Shown here: piece after piece, positions 1 to 7,788 of the stretch
Position numbering within the stretch: position 1 is the first letter of the stretch
How the letters are laid out: each line of letters begins with the position of its first letter
DNA from: Gemmatimonadota bacterium
GTDB taxonomy: Bacteria > Gemmatimonadota > Gemmatimonadetes > Gemmatimonadales > GWC2-71-9
Length of the DNA stretch: 16,343 nt
Assembly (NCBI GenBank): GCA_016880225.1
Contig: JAEHDT010000016.1
Location: forward strand, 1-16,343
Direction: 5' to 3'
Made by a program: the position numbers and the translations under genes
Notes under the pieces: model-generated
Databases searched by the model: none
What the model was told of the DNA's origin: nothing
Seen by the model: only the letters and a program-made list of their open reading frames with translations

Positions 1-39
1 CCCGCCGGCGCCGGCCGCCCGCTGATCCGCGGCGGGCCC

Positions 40-1416
40 ATGGCACTCCCCGCCGAAATCTTTCGCGAGTACGACATCCGCGGCACCGTGGGCGATCAGC
101 TCACGTCCGAGGTCGCGCGCGCCATCGGCCAGGCGATCGCGACCCTGGGCTGGGAGCGGCTCGGCCGGGCTCCGCGGTTGGCCGTGGGACACGACAACCG
201 TCCCTCCGGCGGCTCGTTCGCCCACGGCGTGCTCTCGGGCATCGAGGCCGTTGGCGGGCACGCCGTGGATGTGGGTGAGCTGCCGACCCCGGCCCTCTAC
301 TTCGCGACCCACGTGCTCGACGTGGACGGCGGGGTGCAGGTGACCGGGTCCCACAACCCCCCGGCGTTCAACGGCTTCAAGCTCGTGCTCTCCGCCAACC
401 CGATCTACGGCGCCGACATCCAAGCGCTCCGGCGTCTGATCGAGGAAGACCGGACCCCCGCCCGGCCGGGCGGCGGGCGCAGCGAAGACCGCTCGGTACT
501 GGCGCGCTATCGCGAGGCGATCGCACAGCGCAACGGACCGATCTCCCGCAAGGTCAAGGCGGTCGTGGACTGCGGCAACGGCGTTGCGAGTCTCGTCGCG
601 GTGGACACGCTGCGGGCGATCGGCGCCGAGATCGTGCCGCTGTTCTGTCAGTCCGACGGCACGTTTCCCAACCACCATCCAGATCCGACGGTGCTCGACA
701 ACCTGCGCGACCTGCAGGCGGCGGTCCGCCGCGAGGGCGCGGAGCTGGGCATCGCGTTCGACGGCGACGGCGACCGGATCGGGGCGGTGGACGAGCAGGG
801 TCGCCCCGTATTCGGCGATCAACTGCTCGTGCTGCTCGGCCGCGATCTGGCCCGTCGCATCGGTCCGGGCCACGCGGTGATCTTCGACGTGAAGTGCTCC
901 GACGTGCTGCCCCGCGAGCTCGCGCGGGCCGGCCTCGTGCCCACGATGTGGAAGACCGGTCACTCGCTCATCAAGCAGAAGATGAAGGAGACCGGCGCGC
1001 CGCTCGCGGGCGAGATGAGCGGCCACATGTTCTTCGGGGACGACTGGTACGGCTTCGACGACGCGCTGTTCGCGGCGGCGCGGCTGCTCCGCTACGTGGC
1101 GCAGCAGGGAGGACCCCTCTCGAGCCTGCTCGCCGATCTTCCCGTCACGACCGCCACGCCGGAGCTCCGGGTCGACTGCCCCGACGACCAGAAGTTCGCC
1201 ATCGTGGAGCGCGCGGCCCGCCATTTCGCCGCCAAGTACCCGGTCTCGACGCTCGACGGCGTGCGCATCCGCTTCGCGGAGGGGTGGGGCCTGCTGCGCG
1301 CCTCGAACACGCAGCCGGTGCTGGTGCTCCGGTTCGAGGCGGCCACGCCCGAGGCACTCGCCGCGTACCGCAGCGAAGTCGAAAGCTGGCTCGCGGCGCA
1401 GCGCGGCCGCGCGTGA
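40..1416 (+). CDS. Phosphomannomutase/phosphoglucomutase (alpha-D-phosphohexomutase family)
   Basis: A cytoplasmic enzyme of 458 residues that interconverts hexose 1- and 6-phosphates, feeding nucleotide-sugar and exopolysaccharide or LPS synthesis. All four family landmarks are visible in order. The catalytic phosphoserine loop is TGSHNPP with Ser104, the metal-binding loop is DGDGDR at 241-246, the sugar-recognition loop is GEMSGH at 324-329, and the C-terminal phosphate-binding loop is RASNTQP at 420-426. The GEMSGH loop is typical of the dual-specificity PMM/PGM (AlgC/ManB) group rather than glucosamine mutase. Length matches the family (about 450-465). ATG 40 is the only usual start before the conserved EIFREYDIRG segment, although the frame is open back to the window edge. 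The following gene's GTG overlaps the stop by 4 bases. Whether mannose or glucose phosphate is preferred cannot be read from sequence. Confidence 0.93.
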   Translation: MALPAEIFREYDIRGTVGDQLTSEVARAIGQAIATLGWERLGRAPRLAVGHDNRPSGGSFAHGVLSGIEAVGGHAVDVGELPTPALYFATHVLDVDGGVQVTGSHNPPAFNGFKLVLSANPIYGADIQALRRLIEEDRTPARPGGGRSEDRSVLARYREAIAQRNGPISRKVKAVVDCGNGVASLVAVDTLRAIGAEIVPLFCQSDGTFPNHHPDPTVLDNLRDLQAAVRREGAELGIAFDGDGDRIGAVDEQGRPVFGDQLLVLLGRDLARRIGPGHAVIFDVKCSDVLPRELARAGLVPTMWKTGHSLIKQKMKETGAPLAGEMSGHMFFGDDWYGFDDALFAAARLLRYVAQQGGPLSSLLADLPVTTATPELRVDCPDDQKFAIVERAARHFAAKYPVSTLDGVRIRFAEGWGLLRASNTQPVLVLRFEAATPEALAAYRSEVESWLAAQRGRA

Positions 1417-3896
1417 CGTCTGCCGGCCGCCGCCGGACGCTGGTCCTCGGCGTCGGAGCGCTCGCCGTCGTGCTCGTCGGAGGGCGCTGGCTCGCCCTCG
1501 AGACGGCGGAGCGCATCTGGGCTTCGACCGTCTCCGGGGGCGCGGCGTATCTCTCGACGCGCGACTTCGCCCGTCTCGTGTCGGGTCTCCTGCTCCTCGC
1601 CGCGGTCGCGTGGGGCACGGCCAACCTGCTGTTCGTGTACCGCTCCATCGGATCGATGCAGCTGTCCCGCCGGCTCGGCGACCTGGAGATCGTCGAGGCG
1701 GTCCCCCAGCCGCTGCTGCTCGCCGGCACGATCGCGTGCGGCCTGGTGTTCGGGTTCCTGCTGACGCTGGGCACGGGCGACTGGTGGATGCAGGCAGCGC
1801 TCGCGTCCCGCGCCCCCCGGTTCGGCGTCGCCGACCCGGTACTGCACCTCGATATCGGCTACTACGTGGCCCGCCTGCCGTGGATGGAGCGGCTGCGGGA
1901 GCTCGCGCTGCTGGCGGTCTGTGCGGCGACCGCCGTGGTGGCGCTGCTCTACGGCGGGATCGGATCGCTCAAGATCCGGCGCTGGCTCCCGTACGCGAAC
2001 GCTCACGCCCGGGCGCATCTCGGCCTGCTGCTCGCCCTGCTCGCCCTGACGCTCACCTGGGGCGCGCTGCTCGACCCCGCGGAGACCGTGGCGGGATTGA
2101 ACGGCGTGCTCACCCAGCGGGCGCTCGACCTGCGCCTGCCCGCCGCCCCGGTCGTCGCGGGGGTCGGCCTCGCGACGGCCGTGGCGAGCCTGATATGGGG
2201 CCTGCGCGAACGACCGATCCTGCTCGTGTCCGCTTGGGCCACCCTGCTCGTCGCATCGCTCGCCGGGTTCACGGTCATACCCGGCCCGCTGCCGGACACC
2301 ATGACGGACCTGGGGGGCCACGGCGTGCGCGACAGCGCGCTCGCGGCGGACCAGCAACGGCTCGAGGCCCTCGCCTTCGGGGCGGGGCAGCAGGCGGAGC
2401 ACGCGCCGCCTGGGTTCACGAGTCCCGCCGCGGCCGCGGCGGGGCTGCCGATCTGGGATGCCCGGCGGGTTCTCGTGGCCGCCGCGGCACGCCGCGATCT
2501 CGCGGTGGGGCCGAGGACGCCCGCCACCGCCGCCCTCACCCCGCACCCGCTCGCCGATGGGCGGCCCAGTTGGATCGTGGCGTTCCGTCCCGCGCCCGAC
2601 AGTGAGACCGGCCGCCAGCCGCCCGACTGGACCGCGCTCCACCGCGCGGCGTGGGCTCGCGCCGGCCCTCCAGTCGTCGCGGTGGAGGCGGACACGCTGC
2701 TCGAGTTCGTGCCGGCGGCGACGCGCGATTCCGCCACGTGGTTCGGGCTGGGGTTCACGGACTTCGCGGTGGCGGCCCCCGACACCTGGCCGGCGCTGCG
2801 GCGCGCCGGCGTCGTGCTGACGGGCTGGTGGCGCCGCACCGCGCTGGCCTGGGCGCTGCAGAGTCCCGCCCTCGCCCGTCGCGAGACGGACGGCTTGCTG
2901 CTGTTGTGGCGCCGCGATGTGGCGGGCCGCGTGCAGCGGCTCGCGCCATTCGCGACGTTCGACGACCCCGTCCCCATCGTGGCGGACAGCACTCTGTGGT
3001 GGGTGACGTACGGCTATCTGGCGGCGGAAGCGTTTCCGCTCGTCAGGGCCGTCCCGCTGGACGGCCGCTCCCTGCGTTATCTGCGGGCGGGGCTCGTGGC
3101 CGTCGTGAACGCGACGAGCGGCGATACCCGCGTGTATCTCGCCCCCGGCGCGGATTCGCTGGCCAACGCCTGGGCCGACTTGATCACGCCCCTCATCCGA
3201 CCGCTCGACAGCCTCCCCGCGGCCGTGCGTGCCCAGCTGCCGTTCCCGCGCCACGCCTTTCGCGCGGTCGCCGCCCTGCTGGAGCGGTGGCGCGCCGGGA
3301 CCCACCCCTGGGTCCCCAGGCCGCGCGAGCCGTTCGAGCTTGTGGCTCCGGGAGGCGACGGCGCGCCGGCGAGCGTGTGGACCGCGCAGGGTTTCGAAGC
3401 CGGGAGCACGTTCGCGACCCTCGTCGCGGGAGCGATGGCGCCCGCGGGGCCGCAGCTCGTCGTGTGGCGGCCGACGCCGCCGGTGCGGCTCCCGGCTGTG
3501 CTGCTCGGGTCGCCCACGACGACGGCGCCCGGTGTGTTCCGCCTCTGGAACGCCGCCGGCACGCTCGTCTCCAAGCAGGCCCTGTTCGTCGAGGCATCCG
3601 CCGGCGGCCCCGCGAGCGGCATCGACACCTTATTCCTCACCTGGGGAGACCGGCACGGCCAGGGTCGCGATGCAGCCGCGGCGTTGCGCGAGCTGCTCGG
3701 CACCGCGGGCGCACCGCTCCCGCCCAGCGACACCACCCTCGCCGCCCGCTGGCAGCGCGCGCAGCGCGTCGTCGCGCAGGCCGACTCCGCGCTCGCGGCC
3801 GGCGATCTGGAAGCGTTCGCCCGTCTGTACCGCCAGCTGCAGGAACTGCTCGCGCCGGGTCGCCGCAAGCTTGCTCCGACCCCCGAGCGCCGCTAG
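1413..3896 (+). CDS. UPF0182 (COG1615) family integral membrane protein, divergent
   Basis: A membrane protein of 827 residues and unknown function. The N-terminal part shows about seven hydrophobic segments, near residues 9-27, 54-76, 100-119, 163-183, 201-220, 245-263 and 268-288. A large soluble, probably extracytoplasmic, region follows. UPF0182 is recognised from the loop ADPVLHLDIGYYVARLPWM (about 140-158), from a later stretch resembling the family's 'LRYLRxGLVAVVxAxxGDTRVYL' block with nearby 'PxxVRAQLPFP', and from the C-terminal pattern of an AQxAL..GDLEAF..L helix. The protein is shorter than the usual 900-1000 residues, and the family's GAGYTDVHA-like membrane segment is not recognisable, so this is a divergent member. 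The GTG at 1413 is chosen because it overlaps the upstream stop by 4 bases and is followed by a positively charged N-terminus and the first membrane helix. The open frame continues upstream, but only inside the mutase gene. Confidence 0.8.
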   Translation: MTSAGRRRTLVLGVGALAVVLVGGRWLALETAERIWASTVSGGAAYLSTRDFARLVSGLLLLAAVAWGTANLLFVYRSIGSMQLSRRLGDLEIVEAVPQPLLLAGTIACGLVFGFLLTLGTGDWWMQAALASRAPRFGVADPVLHLDIGYYVARLPWMERLRELALLAVCAATAVVALLYGGIGSLKIRRWLPYANAHARAHLGLLLALLALTLTWGALLDPAETVAGLNGVLTQRALDLRLPAAPVVAGVGLATAVASLIWGLRERPILLVSAWATLLVASLAGFTVIPGPLPDTMTDLGGHGVRDSALAADQQRLEALAFGAGQQAEHAPPGFTSPAAAAAGLPIWDARRVLVAAAARRDLAVGPRTPATAALTPHPLADGRPSWIVAFRPAPDSETGRQPPDWTALHRAAWARAGPPVVAVEADTLLEFVPAATRDSATWFGLGFTDFAVAAPDTWPALRRAGVVLTGWWRRTALAWALQSPALARRETDGLLLLWRRDVAGRVQRLAPFATFDDPVPIVADSTLWWVTYGYLAAEAFPLVRAVPLDGRSLRYLRAGLVAVVNATSGDTRVYLAPGADSLANAWADLITPLIRPLDSLPAAVRAQLPFPRHAFRAVAALLERWRAGTHPWVPRPREPFELVAPGGDGAPASVWTAQGFEAGSTFATLVAGAMAPAGPQLVVWRPTPPVRLPAVLLGSPTTTAPGVFRLWNAAGTLVSKQALFVEASAGGPASGIDTLFLTWGDRHGQGRDAAAALRELLGTAGAPLPPSDTTLAARWQRAQRVVAQADSALAAGDLEAFARLYRQLQELLAPGRRKLAPTPERR

Positions 3897-3907
3897 GTTG
3901 CGCCGCC

Positions 3908-4864
3908 GTGACACCGGGCACCATCGTCGTCGCGCTCGGCGGCAACGCCGTCGCCCCCCCGGGGGAGCGTCCCACGATCGCGAACCAGTTCCGCCACACC
4001 CGCGCCAGCCTTGGCCCGATCGTGGACCTGGCCCGTGACGGGTGGCGCATCACGCTCGTTCACGGCAACGGACCGCAGGTGGGCGACGAGCTGGCTCGCA
4101 ACGAGCTCGCCGCCGACCAGATCGAGCCGCTGCCGCTGGGCGTCCTGGTGGCGGCGACCGCCGGCTGGATGGGCTATATGATCCAACAATCGCTCCAGAA
4201 CGCGCTGGCGCGCGCCGGCGTCGCCCGTCAGGTCGTGACGCTCATCAGCCAAACACTGTGCGATCCCCAGGACCCGAACCTGCGCATCCCGACGAAGCCG
4301 ATTGGACACGCCCTCGACGCGGCGCGGGTCGCGCGCCTCCGCGCGCGGGGCGTGCCGGTGAAGGAGCAGGAGCCCGGCCGGTGGCGCCGGGTGACGCCGA
4401 GCCCCAGGCCGATGGCGGTGGTCGAGCGCGACATGATCGGCCATCTCATCGCGGCGGGGCACATCGTCGTCACCTGCGGGGGCGGCGGGCCGCCGGTGTA
4501 CGACGATCCCGAGCTGCGTCTCGAGGGAATCGACGCCGTGGTGGACAAGGACCGCGTCGCCGCGATCCTCGGCCGCGAGATCGCCGCCGACGTCCTCCTC
4601 ATCCTCACCAACGTCGATGCCGTGTACCGCGGCTACGGCACGCCGCGTCAGCAGGCGATCCGGCGGCTCACGTTGGCGCAGGCCGATCATCTGCTCGCGG
4701 GCAACGAGCTCGGCACGGGCAGCATGCGCCCCAAGGTCGAGGCCGCCTCCGCGTTCGTGCGTGCCGGGGGCCGGCGCGCGGTCATCGCGCAGCTGTCACA
4801 GGGCCTCGCGGCCCTGGCGGGCGACGCCGGGACGACGATCTCCGGGGAGGGGGAGCCGGCGTGA
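3908..4864 (+). CDS. arcC: Carbamate kinase
   Basis: A cytoplasmic amino-acid-kinase-fold enzyme of 318 residues that catalyses ATP + carbamate <=> ADP + carbamoyl phosphate, usually run toward ATP in arginine, agmatine or purine fermentation. Family motifs are the start VALGGNAV (about 8-15), HGNGPQVG (52-59), CGGGGPPV in the middle and VVDKDRVAAILG after it, then TNVDAVY and GSMRPKVEAA near the C-terminus. Most carbamate kinases read GSMGPK here, so Arg replaces Gly. Length matches the family (about 310). GTG 3908 is the only sensible start, 11 bases after the previous stop, with no strong Shine-Dalgarno sequence. No arginine deiminase or ornithine/putrescine carbamoyltransferase is present here. 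The sucC start overlaps its stop by 4 bases, so it is probably translated as part of the sucCD operon. Confidence 0.92.
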   Translation: MTPGTIVVALGGNAVAPPGERPTIANQFRHTRASLGPIVDLARDGWRITLVHGNGPQVGDELARNELAADQIEPLPLGVLVAATAGWMGYMIQQSLQNALARAGVARQVVTLISQTLCDPQDPNLRIPTKPIGHALDAARVARLRARGVPVKEQEPGRWRRVTPSPRPMAVVERDMIGHLIAAGHIVVTCGGGGPPVYDDPELRLEGIDAVVDKDRVAAILGREIAADVLLILTNVDAVYRGYGTPRQQAIRRLTLAQADHLLAGNELGTGSMRPKVEAASAFVRAGGRRAVIAQLSQGLAALAGDAGTTISGEGEPA

Positions 4865-5997
4865 ACCTGCACGAGTATCAGGCCCGCGACATCCTCCGGC
4901 GCCAGGGGATTCCCGTTCCGCCGGGCGATGTCGCCGAGACGCCGGAACAGGCGCGCGCCATCGCCGAACGGCTGGGTGGCGGCGTGGTGGTGAAGGCGCA
5001 GGTCCACGCCGGGGGGCGCGGTAAGGCCGGCGGCGTGAAGCTGGCGCGGAACCCCGCCGAGGCCGCCGCCCACGCCGCCGCGATCCTCGGCATGACCATC
5101 AAGGGACTCACGGTCCGCAAGGTGCTCGTGGCGCCCGCGGCAGAGATCGCGTCCGAGAGCTACGTCGGGATCCTCGTGGACCGGGCGTCGCAACGCCCCG
5201 TCCTGATGGTGAGCGCCGCGGGCGGAATCGACATCGAGGAGGTCGCGGCTCAGGCGCCGGAGCGGATTCACCGGCTCGCTGTCGATCCGCGTTACGGGCT
5301 GTTGCGCCACCAGGCGCTGGGCCTCGGCTTGAAGCTCTACCGGGACGTGGGGCAGGCGCGCGCCGCAGCCGACATCATGCAGCGCCTCTACGCCGCGGTC
5401 TACGCCGTCGGCGCCTCGCTCGCCGAGATCAACCCGCTGGCGACCACCCCGGCCGGCGCCGTGACCGCGCTCGACGCGAAGGTCGTGATCGACGACAACG
5501 AGCTGGAGCGCCATCCCGAGATCGCGGCGCTCCGCGACTCGGGCGGCGAGGCGCCCTCGGAGGTCGCCGCGCGCGAGGCGGGGCTCACGTTCATCAAGCT
5601 CGAGGGCTCCGTGGGGTGCTGCGTCAACGGCGCGGGGCTCGCGATGGCCACGATGGACCTCGTCAAGTTCTACGGCGGCGAGCCGGCCAATTTCCTCGAC
5701 ATCGGCGGCAGCTCGAATCCCCAGAAGGTCGTGGACGCGCTCAAGATCATCACCGCCGACCCGGGCGTCCGGGCGATCCTCTTCAACATCTTCGGCGGGA
5801 TCACGCGCTGCGACGACGTCGCGAACGGCATCGTCCAGGCCACGCGGCAGTTTCCGCTCCGCGTCCCGCTCGTCATCCGGCTCACCGGAACGAACGAGGC
5901 CCTCGCGGTCCAGATCCTCACGCAGGCCGGGTTCTCCGCCCTGACGGACATGGACGAGGCGGTGCAGCGCGCGGTGGCGCAGGCGAGGACCGCGTGA
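4861..5997 (+). CDS. sucC: Succinyl-CoA synthetase (ADP-forming), beta subunit
   Basis: The nucleotide-binding subunit of the TCA-cycle enzyme that converts succinyl-CoA + ADP/GDP + Pi to succinate + CoA + ATP/GTP; it works with SucD in the cytoplasm. The protein has 378 residues. The family opening NLHEYQAR is followed by an ATP-grasp domain with VVKAQVHAGGRGKAGG (about 43-58) and the metal-site region EINPLA (189-194). The C-terminal ligase domain contains VGCCVNGAGLAMATMDL with Asn256, PANFLDIGG (276-283) and NIFGGITRCD (309-318). The loop after FLDIGG reads SSNPQK, where E. coli has GATKER. GTG 4861 gives the canonical N-terminus and overlaps the arcC stop by 4 bases (GTGA). ADP versus GDP preference cannot be decided by eye. 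Confidence 0.96.
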   Translation: MNLHEYQARDILRRQGIPVPPGDVAETPEQARAIAERLGGGVVVKAQVHAGGRGKAGGVKLARNPAEAAAHAAAILGMTIKGLTVRKVLVAPAAEIASESYVGILVDRASQRPVLMVSAAGGIDIEEVAAQAPERIHRLAVDPRYGLLRHQALGLGLKLYRDVGQARAAADIMQRLYAAVYAVGASLAEINPLATTPAGAVTALDAKVVIDDNELERHPEIAALRDSGGEAPSEVAAREAGLTFIKLEGSVGCCVNGAGLAMATMDLVKFYGGEPANFLDIGGSSNPQKVVDALKIITADPGVRAILFNIFGGITRCDDVANGIVQATRQFPLRVPLVIRLTGTNEALAVQILTQAGFSALTDMDEAVQRAVAQARTA

Positions 5998-6863
5998 GCG
6001 TCTTCATCGACGGCGAGACGCGCCTGGTGGTGCAGGGGATCACGGGCCGCGACGGGTCGTTTCACTCGCGCCAGATGATCGCCTACGGCACCAAGGTCGT
6101 GGCCGGCGTCACGCCTGGAAAGGGCGGACAGGTCTTCGACGGCGTCGTCCCGGTGTTCGACACCGTCGCGGACGCCGTGCGCGAGACCCGGGCCAACACG
6201 TCGGTGATCTACGTGCCCGCCGCCGTCGCCGCGTCGGCCATCTTCGAGGCCGCCGACGCGGGGCTCAGGCTCATCGTCTGCATCACGGAAGGAATCCCGG
6301 TGCTCGACATGACCCGCGTCCTCCCCTACGTGCAGGAGCGCGGGGCGCGCCTCATCGGTCCGAATTGCCCGGGGCTCATTTCGCCCGCGCGCAGCAAGGT
6401 CGGGATCATTCCCGGAAACATCTGCCAGCCCGGCCGCACCGGCGTCGTGTCTCGCAGCGGCACGCTCACGTACGAGATCGTGCACCAGCTCTCCACGCAC
6501 GGCTTCGGCCAGTCCACCTGCATCGGAATCGGCGGGGATCCGCTCATCGGCACGAACTTCATCCACTGCCTCTCAGCCTTCCAGGCCGACGCCGAGACCG
6601 ACGCGGTGGTCATGATCGGGGAGATCGGCGGCACCGACGAGCAGCAGGCCGCCGACTACGTGCGGCAGGCGGTGACCAAGCCGGTGGTCGGCTTCATCGC
6701 CGGACAGACGGCGCCGCCGGGCCGCCGCATGGGACACGCCGGCGCGATCATCTCCGGGTCGAGCGGCACGGCCGCCGAGAAAATGGCGGCCTTCGCGCGC
6801 GCCGGGATCGCGGTCATGAAGCGACCCGCCGACGTCGTACCGCTCCTGCGGGAACGCCTGTGA
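5994..6863 (+). CDS. sucD: Succinyl-CoA synthetase, alpha subunit
   Basis: The CoA-binding and phosphorylated subunit of succinyl-CoA synthetase, 289 residues, the same length as the E. coli protein. The N-terminal Rossmann CoA-binding domain shows VQGITGRDGSFHS and the GVTPGKGG stretch. The middle has IGPNCPGLISP and VSRSGTLTYE. The active-site histidine lies in MGHAGAIISG (His248), matching the phosphohistidine loop of the family. IGEIGG and TKPVVGFIAG are also intact. The GTG at 5994 overlaps the sucC stop by 4 bases, consistent with 1:1 translational coupling of the two subunits. Its own stop overlaps the GTG of the EIIA-CBS gene in the same way. Confidence 0.97.
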   Translation: MSVFIDGETRLVVQGITGRDGSFHSRQMIAYGTKVVAGVTPGKGGQVFDGVVPVFDTVADAVRETRANTSVIYVPAAVAASAIFEAADAGLRLIVCITEGIPVLDMTRVLPYVQERGARLIGPNCPGLISPARSKVGIIPGNICQPGRTGVVSRSGTLTYEIVHQLSTHGFGQSTCIGIGGDPLIGTNFIHCLSAFQADAETDAVVMIGEIGGTDEQQAADYVRQAVTKPVVGFIAGQTAPPGRRMGHAGAIISGSSGTAAEKMAAFARAGIAVMKRPADVVPLLRERL

Positions 6864-7768
6864 AGCTGCGCGACGTCCTCCGCCCCGAGCACGTGGTCGT
6901 GCCGCTGCGGGCGACCACGGTGAAGGAAGCGACCGAGCTCCTCGCCGAGCGCCTCGTCGCGAGCGGTGCCGTGGCCGACCCCCAACGGCTGAACGCCGTC
7001 ATCCGGCACACCTGGCCGGAGGACATGGTCAGCGTCGGGGAGCATGCATTCCTGCCGCATTTCCGCAGCGAGGCGGTGCGGGGGCTCGTGACGGCGGTGG
7101 GCATCTCCCCCACGCCGATTCGGTGGGAAAAGGATCCGCACCGTACCGCCCGGGTCGTGATCTTCATCGTGGCGCCGCTGCGCGACGCTGCGCTGTACCT
7201 CCAGGTGGTCGGTGCGTTCGCGCGCACCCTGGCCGATCCCGAGACCGTGCTCGCGCTGCTCGCCGCGCGCACGCCCGACCAAGTCGTGGCGGTGGCCGCG
7301 CTCCATGAGGTCGAGCTCCCGAGCCAGCTCACGGTGCGGGACGTCATGACGCCGCACGCCATCACCGTCGGGGCCGAGCGGACGCTGGGCGACGTGGCCC
7401 GGCTCATGGTGGAGCAGGACATCCGCGCCCTCCCGGTGGTGGACGAAGGCGGCTCGCTCATCGGGATGGTCACCCACCGTGAGCTCCTGCGATTCCTGAT
7501 CCCCAACTTCGTCCAGCGCACCAAGAGCGGAGAGTTTCGGGCGCCCACGCGATCCCAGTTGTTGCGCGCCTCCGCCGACCCCCAGCTCATCCCGGTGAAG
7601 GAAGCGATGGCGCGCTCGGTGCTCTGCCTGGCGGAGGACCAGACGCTCGCCGACGTGGCCAACCTCATGAGCACCAAGGACGTCGACCGCTTTCCCGTGG
7701 TCCGCGAGGGGGTCGTGGTCGGCTTCCTGACCCGCGCGGACGTCATCCGCCGCCTCATCGCTCCCTGA
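6860..7768 (+). CDS. PTS EIIA (fructose/Ntr-type) domain fused to a CBS-domain pair
   Basis: A predicted soluble protein of 302 residues with two modules. Residues about 1-147 form a PTS EIIA-2-type domain. The phosphoacceptor motif (family form G-x-A-x-P-H) is seen as HAFLPHFR with His67, followed by the typical VIFIVAP strand and the AFARTLADPETVLALLAARTPDQ helix block. At the position where many EIIA-Ntr-type proteins have a second conserved histidine ('HL'), this one reads YL (Tyr113). Residues about 157-214 and 245-302 are two CBS motifs, VRDVMTP...LPVVDEGGSLIGMVT and VKEAMAR...FPVVREGVVVGFLT, which usually bind adenosine nucleotides. No membrane or sugar-binding PTS part is present, so a regulatory role is more likely than sugar transport. 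GTG 6860 overlaps the sucD stop by 4 bases, placing it in the arcC-sucCD operon. Its target is unknown. Confidence 0.85.
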   Translation: MKLRDVLRPEHVVVPLRATTVKEATELLAERLVASGAVADPQRLNAVIRHTWPEDMVSVGEHAFLPHFRSEAVRGLVTAVGISPTPIRWEKDPHRTARVVIFIVAPLRDAALYLQVVGAFARTLADPETVLALLAARTPDQVVAVAALHEVELPSQLTVRDVMTPHAITVGAERTLGDVARLMVEQDIRALPVVDEGGSLIGMVTHRELLRFLIPNFVQRTKSGEFRAPTRSQLLRASADPQLIPVKEAMARSVLCLAEDQTLADVANLMSTKDVDRFPVVREGVVVGFLTRADVIRRLIAP

Positions 7769-7788
7769 ACCCGACACCCGGCACTTCG

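Noticed and set aside
2..25. Possible end of an upstream gene (seven codons then TGA at 23-25)
   Set aside because: Seven Pro/Ala-rich codons at the window edge are too few to support a gene; this is only compatible with one.
894..1412. Upstream extension of the UPF0182 reading frame into the mutase gene
   Set aside because: The extension reads as Arg/Ala-rich sequence in a shifted frame of a clear enzyme. The GTG at 1413 gives a normal membrane-protein start.
1092..3305. A very long minus-strand open frame opposite the UPF0182 gene, and similar ones near 9802-11061 and 13953-15350
   Set aside because: Their products are Arg/His/Gly-rich low-complexity sequence with no recognisable domain, and each lies opposite a well-supported plus-strand gene. 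Such antisense frames are expected in a GC-rich genome.
6860..7768. Part of a complete sugar phosphotransferase system
   Set aside because: Only the EIIA domain is present. There is no EIIB, EIIC, HPr or EI in the window, so transport is not supported.
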